Shown here piece by piece: positions 57,101 through 64,000 of a stretch of 64,000 nt of DNA. The position numbers and the translations under genes are program-made. Under the pieces are notes generated by a model. That model was not told the origin of the DNA, did no database searches, and saw nothing but the letters and a program-made list of their open reading frames with translations. Within the stretch, counting starts at the first letter, position 1; each line of letters opens with the position of its first letter. Origin of the DNA: Astrocystis sublimbata (taxonomy: Eukaryota; Ascomycota; Sordariomycetes; Xylariales; Xylariaceae); the NCBI GenBank assembly GCA_022453515.1, contig JAJNNY010000075.1, positions 98,538-162,537 of the forward strand. The letters run 5' to 3'.

Positions 57101-59530
57101 GATGGGAGATGCTGACTGGCGGTCCCAGCAGGACGTCAGTACCCGTAACCCATAACACGCCTTCTATCTACGGGTGCAGCGGTATTCATTTACTAGTGGC
57201 ACAAACAAGTGGCGGATGTTTTTGATCATCACAAAAAAACAACCTTACCCTCAAAGCGATGTCTACGATAGCTCCACACCGATTGGGGGTGTGTATGTAC
57301 TGATTGATCTACAGGAAGATGGTGAGTATGAGGCTATCAAACATGCGAAAGGGACGGGTGCCACATTCAATGATTCTCAGCTAAAACGCTGGGCGAAGTA
57401 TACGCATAATGTTGGAAGGGCATCGAAGCTATTGTTCCTGTTAAGCCCCCATAGTCAAGAGACAGGAATAGCATCAATCCACAATACAGATCTGTAAGTC
57501 ATCCAAAAGCTGAGCGGTTGCCATCCTAGCGCGCGGCAGTTGATGGGCTGCAATCAAATGTGGCTTGTGGGGTTAAGTATCTTGCTGCCGACCGGTCGTA
57601 GTCCACGATATATAATTTTTTTCGTTGCCACCGACAGCCCCCCCTGTGCCGCATGCGAATATGCGTAGTATGCGGGCGGCCGAAGGAGGCTGACATGTCA
57701 GATCGCGCCCCAGGACGCTGGCGGAACAGGCAGGTTCTTGCGTCATCGCATTTCTGACGGTTGATCATCGACTTGGAACAAAAAACCATCCTCACTCACA
57801 CATCATGTTATCGCAACCTCACGGATGGAAAGGGGGATAGACACAGCTGCATTGGGGCTGAGAATAGATTAGTGGGTGGTTCAGGTCACATGCCTAACGT
57901 CTCACCCAGTCGGGGGCCTGTCCCAATATTGGCAGATCGTCGCTGCGTGTTCATAGAGACAAAGGCGATAAAGTAAAACACATTTTTGCGGTGATGTTCT
58001 GAGGCAGGACTGAGGAGTATAGCCGGCGCTTGGGTGAGGATCAACGTCATGCAGAGGTGTTTGATAGCCGAATATGCTACCCTTTCATCGCCCGATCTAC
58101 GTACTGGGGAGTAAGCCTCCCACGGCACGAGAGATCCAATTCTCACATCAGCATCGCCGGCCATTGGGTGCGCTGGGTCCAATTGGCATGCTCCTCGCCT
58201 TCGGATGGTAGTATCAAAGAGAGTGTCAAGGCGCGCGCCTCTTATTGGGTTTGTACAGATTGAAGTTCAATCCGGGCCAGTTTTGATGACGAAGTCCTGC
58301 TGCAGGTGATACGGATTTAATTTTGTGCGTGTGTGTGATAGCAATTTCGGCGATATTGAGGCCATCGGCCATCGAACGAAGACTGCTAAGCATCCTATCA
58401 GCGGGAAAACTGCACACCCCTAGCATCCTAGGCAAGTACCGAAGGCACATTTCTACGCTTCACTCGATACCGGCGGTACCCTTCGTACATAGTATGACAT
58501 GGTACGAGGAGCGAAGCTGTACCTCATCCATGCTGTTTCACACAAATGAGATGGTCCCTACTCCCTAGGCAGTGGAGCTGCTGCCGAAGGGTCGGATCTC
58601 CCAGCAGACCGGGCCCTTGACGTCAAATACTAAGGCGAAACAGGCAGTTGAGAACGATTCTGGTGATCCTGAAAAGACTAATATAGTGTATGCAACGGTT
58701 TGTGCGAGAACTACCAACGTGACGGTCTCGACGGTGACGGTGACGGCATGGCTGCACATCGCGGCCCTGCCGCGGGATCATGGTCTTTTCTTCACTGGGG
58801 AAACGATCTGAGTTTCAAAGGCGCTACCTGACATGTACTATGCAAGGCAATTAGTCCGCCAGATCAGCAATGAGAATACTCGTACACCTTGTCTTGTCGC
58901 GCCGGAACGCTGACACTCGCTGACCGTCGTCTCTCATGCCCATTGAATATGTACAGTCGCATGCTGGGGGGGCTGGGTACTAACCCCAGCAGAAATGTAA
59001 ATGCGTGTATGCCTTCTCGGCGTTCAAGCTCACAATAAGATAATCAGTATACTACTGCAATATGGAGCATCGTAGTTTCGGCGTGCGGCGGCACAGGGCT
59101 TTCTTTGTGGGGATAAGACGAGAATGTTTGATCTTCTCTTCTCTTTTTAGTGCGATGGAAAACAGTTTGAGAAACGTCTGAGATATCGGACGACCTCGTT
59201 GCTGAGGCCAATGTCTCGGATGTTTCCTTGAGCTGGATAACCAGGTATTCACATTCTGGATCAAACCGTCGTGTAAAGAGGATCATTACGTATGTTGTTC
59301 TGGACGAGTCCAAGTAAGGAGATCAGTGATGTGTATGTGCGCGGCTCCATTTACTACACTATGCATGTATTAGAGAGAGGTATGTGATGGAAACAGACGG
59401 TTGATCCTCTAAGGTTGTTCGATAAAATGTTCCATACAGGGACATTGTCGTATTCTAGATACATGTACGCATATGAGGTAGGCAGTTAAGTTGCTTGGTA
59501 ACAAATGGTGACAAGCACTGTTACAGCGCG

Positions 59531-59558
59531 CACAGGGCACAGGGCACAGGGCACAGGG
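59531..59558. repeat. 7-bp tandem repeat, 4 copies
   Basis: CACAGGG is repeated four times without error. It is a minor simple repeat in the gene-free interval. Confidence 0.85.
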
Positions 59559-62500
59559 CAGGGGACCTCGCCGACTGGGGCCAATGGCAATTGCTAGTGC
59601 GAATACGAGTAGCCTAAACGAGTAGGTAATCGGAAGGATCGACTATCCACCCAGCGAACGGCGGTGAGTTTCACACACCCTTCATCGTCGGCCTCATTAC
59701 TACCACCTACCTATACTTCCCAACATGTAATGTATACAATTAATTCATGTGTTACCTACTTCCATCAGCCTCACCGAGCGAGTATTGGCTATGGCGGCCC
59801 CAGACAGCACCCGGGACTGGTCTCATAAGGCGATAACAGCCCCTAAAAGCTTCCCTACCTGCATCAGGTCTTCTCACGACAAGCTGGCAGCGAATGGATC
59901 GTCGGCTTGATTATGAGGTCCTGTTTGTTTATTTTGTTTCATTCACATGTGAGTAATAATGTGGTTCATTACTGTACGGTTCCAAGCAGGCAGGCTGGCA
60001 TTACCGTATCATCGTAGGGATTAATTGCACATTGCATACGTAGGAATTGCAGAGAGCGACAGCAGGAAGAGTGTGATTCACTCATCACTCATTCGCTTGC
60101 GTCGGTCAGCTCTCCATATCTCAGAATCCATGATGGATCTCATGTCAAAGGACCCGCACAATCGCTCTGTGCAGGCAGTGCTTTGCGCAGCTCATTGGCC
60201 GCTTCATCCGTGCCTCCGGCGGGTTGGCGGTCGCCCCCCCCGGCTCGGACAGCCTCACTTCTCGCCAGGATGCGTGGTCATGTCGAACCAATTTATGACT
60301 CCTTGCAAGGCTGTTGCATGCGACGCGGGCGAAAGACCTGAACTTGTCTCTCACTCCCACCCTACCACATCGGAGATCATCGTGGTTCATCTTCGGTGGC
60401 CAATCGCCAGTAACGCCAGGTAGCGGTAATCATAACACAACCGCACAGAGCAGAAAGCCCTGCATTTACCTACCTGCAACCCAGACAGAAACCCAGGAAG
60501 CTGAGACTCCCACCGGCGAATCAAGGCCTCGGGTGGCTGGTGCAGGCGCCATTGGTGAGATACGCAGTCCCTACTATGTGGTATGCGAGACGGCATACCC
60601 GCCCATACTACATACTATGCGTACCTATGCGCTGACGTGCCGCTGCTTGTGACTATTGGCAAATAAAACACAGGCTTTGACTAGTTCCTGCTGGCTGGGT
60701 TCCAGGTGGCTCTGGCCGCCATCAAAGCGAGACGCACATTTCATTCATTGCCGCTGACCGAGAGCGCTAGCTATCGCCAATTTACACCAATTTACCTACT
60801 GCCTGCTTGCCTACTACGTTGTTGCGTGTGCTCAGTAGTGCCGCCGGTGCGTGCTCGCTCCCACGAAATTGGACGCTCCAGACCAGGTAAGTTAGGTACG
60901 CATGGCCGATAGTGCAGGAAAGCGTACATCTTAGTTGGTAATGGCTGCGAGGGTACCTGCTCTAGCGAGTGGCTCGAGTGGCTCGGTTGGTACGGTAGGC
61001 CTCACGATGGATCTCCCCCAGGCAAGATGAGTTATTATGGTGCTAGCTCGGATTGAAAACTGAAGGATGGATAGGCGATCCTCATAACCGTCCGTCCAGT
61101 GTACGGAGTAGTAGATGGAGGAAGATCTGAGAAAGATGGCACTAGTGTAGCGAACTCATCTGAACTTTGCAGGCACTAGGATTGCTCGGATTCCTAGATG
61201 ACGAGGCGTACGTACATCGTATCTTGCAACAGGCGAGACAGCTCGACAGGCCTCCTGGGTCTTTGTCCCGGGTCCTAGGATGGGGACAGGAATTGGATGG
61301 ATCAGGACAATGTGAGTCTCAGAAACCTCGTCCCACAACACACGACTTCATGCGCCCCAGCGAGAGAGATAGTCGCTAGTGATAGTGATATGGGCTGGAG
61401 AGTTACGAATAGCTGATCCATGGCTTGAGCCTTGTACGCAGAAGGGCAAGATTGCGATTTCACAACGACACTTCCTCTGCCCTTGTCCTTTCGCCTCTCT
61501 TTCAAACATGTCACATACTTTTCCCGGTTGCTTGCACCACGGTAACATTGTAGCACTAGGCCCAGCCAGTTGTTTGGTGGTTAATTATGACCTTGGATTG
61601 ATTATCAATCAACAGGTGGCGTTGACAAGGACTGACCGATCTGATTGGACTTGTTACACTTGTGCGAACAACATATAGTCGGTCTATATGGCATGGCGCT
61701 CCTCCAAGCCAGCAAAATGTGCCAAAGATATCGTAATATCTATCGCACAAAGTACTGTAGTTGAGCGCGGCGGTGCATCTTTCCATTACATTGCGCCCGA
61801 CAGACCTCCGGAGATCTGCACTAATCGCAGTCTAGGCAAAGAAGTAAAACTATGCGAGTCACGGGCGTGTGGATTATGACGATTCGTCCAGGCAGGCAGT
61901 GACAAGGAAGACAGCACTAACAAGGTGAAAGGATGGTGGAGTGTCAGCAGCCACTCACCAAGTCTTTGAACTCGTTGGTCGTCCTGGCTGGGCAAAGCTC
62001 CTGGAAGCTCTATGGACCGGTCACACGCAACGCCCCCCCTTTTTGATTCTTTCACTCCATCTTCATTTCTCTACGCTTCTAGTGTAGGTAGCAGACACTA
62101 CCACACACATCAACGCCCACTCTCCGCCCGCTGCCTGCTCTTGTTTCTTTGACAGGGGCTGAGTGGCCAGTCCGAGCCTGTCGAGCCTGTCTGACTTCTC
62201 GAGATCCCTGCTAGTCAGGGTGTGGTATTAAATATTGGACATGGCTCGTGGACACATCGGCACACGCCTCCACCGCGCTAATAAGCATCTCCGACTAATA
62301 ACAGCGAGTGACTGAGTGGATCCAGCTATTTTCGTGTGTCAGACAAGATCCTTGCCTCGCTTGCTCGTAGATTGCAAGGCAAAATTCGGGGTGTAGGAAC
62401 ATCCTCACTCACATACGCTCGCCGGCCTCGATCCTTGCCTGTCTTTGACAAGCCCATCCGTTCGTTCCTCGGAGGTGGAGTGCCCCCAGAAGCATAGACC

Positions 62501-63293
62501 CAATCCTAAGACATTTCTCGCCTGGTCTCCCTGCGCCAGTCAGTGAGTCTTCTCTTCCTTCTCCAGTCGCAGCGCCCAACAGTGTGTCCACCCGTGCCCA
62601 CACTAGCCAGCAGGCCATGGGATCGCACGTCGTCTTTACGGCTAGCGCTCGTCGATTTTTTTTGTATTATAATAGAATAGCGCAGGCGTACGGATGTGAA
62701 GGCAAGACAAGGGTGGATGTGGATACATAAGTGGATGTTTATTACACACACGGTAGCGGGACTGTCGACTCACCCGCTCACCAAGCTAATATGCTAGCCA
62801 AGGTAAATGGTTGAGCCATCAACAACCCAAGACAGACCCTGGTCGATGTATCTCTATCGGGAGTACCTACTGCTGAGCATTGATATCTGAATATCTACAT
62901 CAGTCTCCCACCAGCCGCACCAGAGCGTGTGGGAGTTGCTTCAATCTTCACACCACGTCTCGCTCCTTTAGGCCTCACAATAATCACCACTTAGCACCAT
63001 CACGACTGCGCCTGGGAACCCGATGATAGCTCCTTGAGTTATCTTCCCCCCCTTTCCCCTCTAACCTTCTCCCGCCGACGTGCCGGTTGCCCTGAACTCC
63101 CAGCCGTTTGGTTTCCTTGGACACGCCTGGATATTCGACCCAAGGATCTTTCCCGTGGATTTTATTTGGCCGTGGATTCGGTAGAAGACATTTGTTTTTT
63201 CAATAGAACATATTGTCTGCTCTTGTTTCCTTTTCACTTCAAGGTAGCCAGCCAACCAGGAATTTCTGGAAGGACCATAGACCAGAGGATACC

Positions 63294-64000
63294 ATGAATA
63301 ATGCAGCAGTATACGGATACCACACGCCACCGGCATCTCCAACATACGACGACGGCAAACCCGTCTACATGCAACAACCATTCGCACAATACACTCCAGT
63401 TGCGCCAGAGGAGAGGTTGGGCAAGTTCCTAGGGGAGAGCTTGCAATTAATAAAGATCATTGGCACTGGCGCCTATGGCGTGGTGTATCTGGCCGTCGAC
63501 ATCACCACCAGGATCCAATATGCCGTCAAGACGCTCAGCAAGTTTAACGCCGATGGATCCCCACTGGACAGACGACAGCTAGCCTTCCAACACCGAGAAC
63601 TCCGACTTCACTACCAGGCCTCTGCTCATCCTAATGTGGTTTCCATGCACAAGATTGTCGATGACCCCGATTGTATCTATGTTGTTCTTGAGTATTGTTC
63701 GGAGGGAGACCTGTTCTTCAACATCACCGAGTGTGGCCAATATGTCGGCAAGGACGATATGGTAAAGAGTGTTTTTCTGCAAATCCTGGACGCCGTTGAG
63801 CATTGCCATGCATTGGGGATTTACCACAGGGACCTGAAGCCGGAGAACATTCTTGTCTCGAACCAGGGAGCTACCGTGAAGTTGGCAGACTTTGGCCTAG
63901 CTACTGCCAACGAACGATCCGAGGACTATGGCTGTGGCTCGACATTCTACATGTCACCAGGTAGGATCCCTCCTCCAATACCAACCCGCTGTCCTCGTGG
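63294..64000 (+). CDS. Ran1-like serine/threonine kinase, 5' part
   Basis: The first exon (63294-63960) encodes 222 residues of a protein kinase; the donor GTAGGA at 63961 begins an intron that runs past the window edge, so the gene is partial. A 45-residue head (TPPASPTYDDG) precedes the kinase domain: glycine loop IGTGAYGVVYLA (residues 56-67), YAVKTL lysine, catalytic loop HRDLKPEN, LADFGLAT, and the activation-segment end CGSTFYMSP, which is split by the intron. Subdomain sequences resemble the fungal Ran1/Pat1 group, which restrains meiosis and sexual development, but the closely related Ksp1-type and other kinases cannot be excluded without the C-terminal half. The ATG at 63294 follows ACC. 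It has a very long gene-free upstream region. Confidence 0.85.
   Translation, partial: MNNAAVYGYHTPPASPTYDDGKPVYMQQPFAQYTPVAPEERLGKFLGESLQLIKIIGTGAYGVVYLAVDITTRIQYAVKTLSKFNADGSPLDRRQLAFQHRELRLHYQASAHPNVVSMHKIVDDPDCIYVVLEYCSEGDLFFNITECGQYVGKDDMVKSVFLQILDAVEHCHALGIYHRDLKPENILVSNQGATVKLADFGLATANERSEDYGCGSTFYMSPGRIPPPIPTRCPR

Larger units (their letters stand above)
52961..63293. other. Large gene-free interval, about 10.3 kb
   Basis: No coding frame on either strand has domain, composition or splice support. The longest frames (for example 56709-57155 and 57174-57497) look random. The interval contains degenerate direct repeats at 53764-54130, a small AT palindrome at 53155-53176 and a CACAGGG array at 59531-59558. 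It is not markedly AT-rich, so it is not an obvious decayed-repeat island. Its right end is the promoter and long 5' leader of the Ran1-like kinase, with a pyrimidine-rich stretch at 63043-63072. Confidence 0.5.

Noticed and set aside
1..64000. CRISPR arrays, rRNA genes, prokaryotic operons or viral insertions
   Set aside because: No regularly spaced repeats, rRNA-like sequence, ribosome-binding sites or viral protein similarity were seen; gene structure is fungal throughout.

Overview
The window is nuclear DNA of a filamentous ascomycete. Genes are intron-poor to moderate, introns are mostly 47-220 bp with GT-AG ends, third codon positions favour G/C, and genes lie on both strands without operons. 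The gene set (UMP kinase, eIF3m, ABCC transporter, annexin, galactokinase, PRP4 kinase, TMA7, PAQR receptor, Ran1-like kinase) and frequent TACCTAGGTA-type motifs between genes suggest Pezizomycotina, probably Sordariomycetes. The species is not identifiable from sequence alone. Exon joins were made by reading splice sites; in every complete model the total coding length is a multiple of three.

Layout. 0-8 kb: an MFS transporter, a convergent S33 alpha/beta hydrolase, a UMP kinase (URA6 type) and eIF3m. 10-17.4 kb: a proline-rich coiled-coil protein with unusually long introns, and a zinc-finger protein with a 12-residue repeat. 19-26 kb: a full-length ABCC-type ABC transporter and an annexin with a Pro/Gly/Tyr/Gln-rich head. 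27.5-30 kb: two secreted proteins facing each other, one Ser/Thr-rich and one expansin-like. 30-33 kb: non-coding, holding two related tRNA-like Pol III elements. 33-35.7 kb: a 100-residue one-helix protein and galactokinase. 37-41.8 kb: a small cysteine-containing secreted protein, a broken and truncated acetolactate synthase copy, and an ankyrin-repeat protein. 43.6-48.8 kb: a WD-repeat protein (TFIIIC-subunit candidate), a PAQR membrane protein and TMA7. 49.2-49.6 kb: a 432-bp non-autonomous hAT element with an 8-bp target duplication. 50-53 kb: PRP4 kinase. 53-63.3 kb: about 10.3 kb with no supportable gene, ending at the 5' part of a Ran1-like kinase cut by the window edge.

I see no biosynthetic cluster, CRISPR array, rRNA or new multi-gene system. 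Most genes are housekeeping loci that happen to be neighbours. The observations most worth checking are the hAT element between the TMA7 and PRP4 promoters, the Pol III-type element pair, the acetolactate synthase pseudogene beside a candidate effector, and the large gene-free interval upstream of the Ran1-like kinase.
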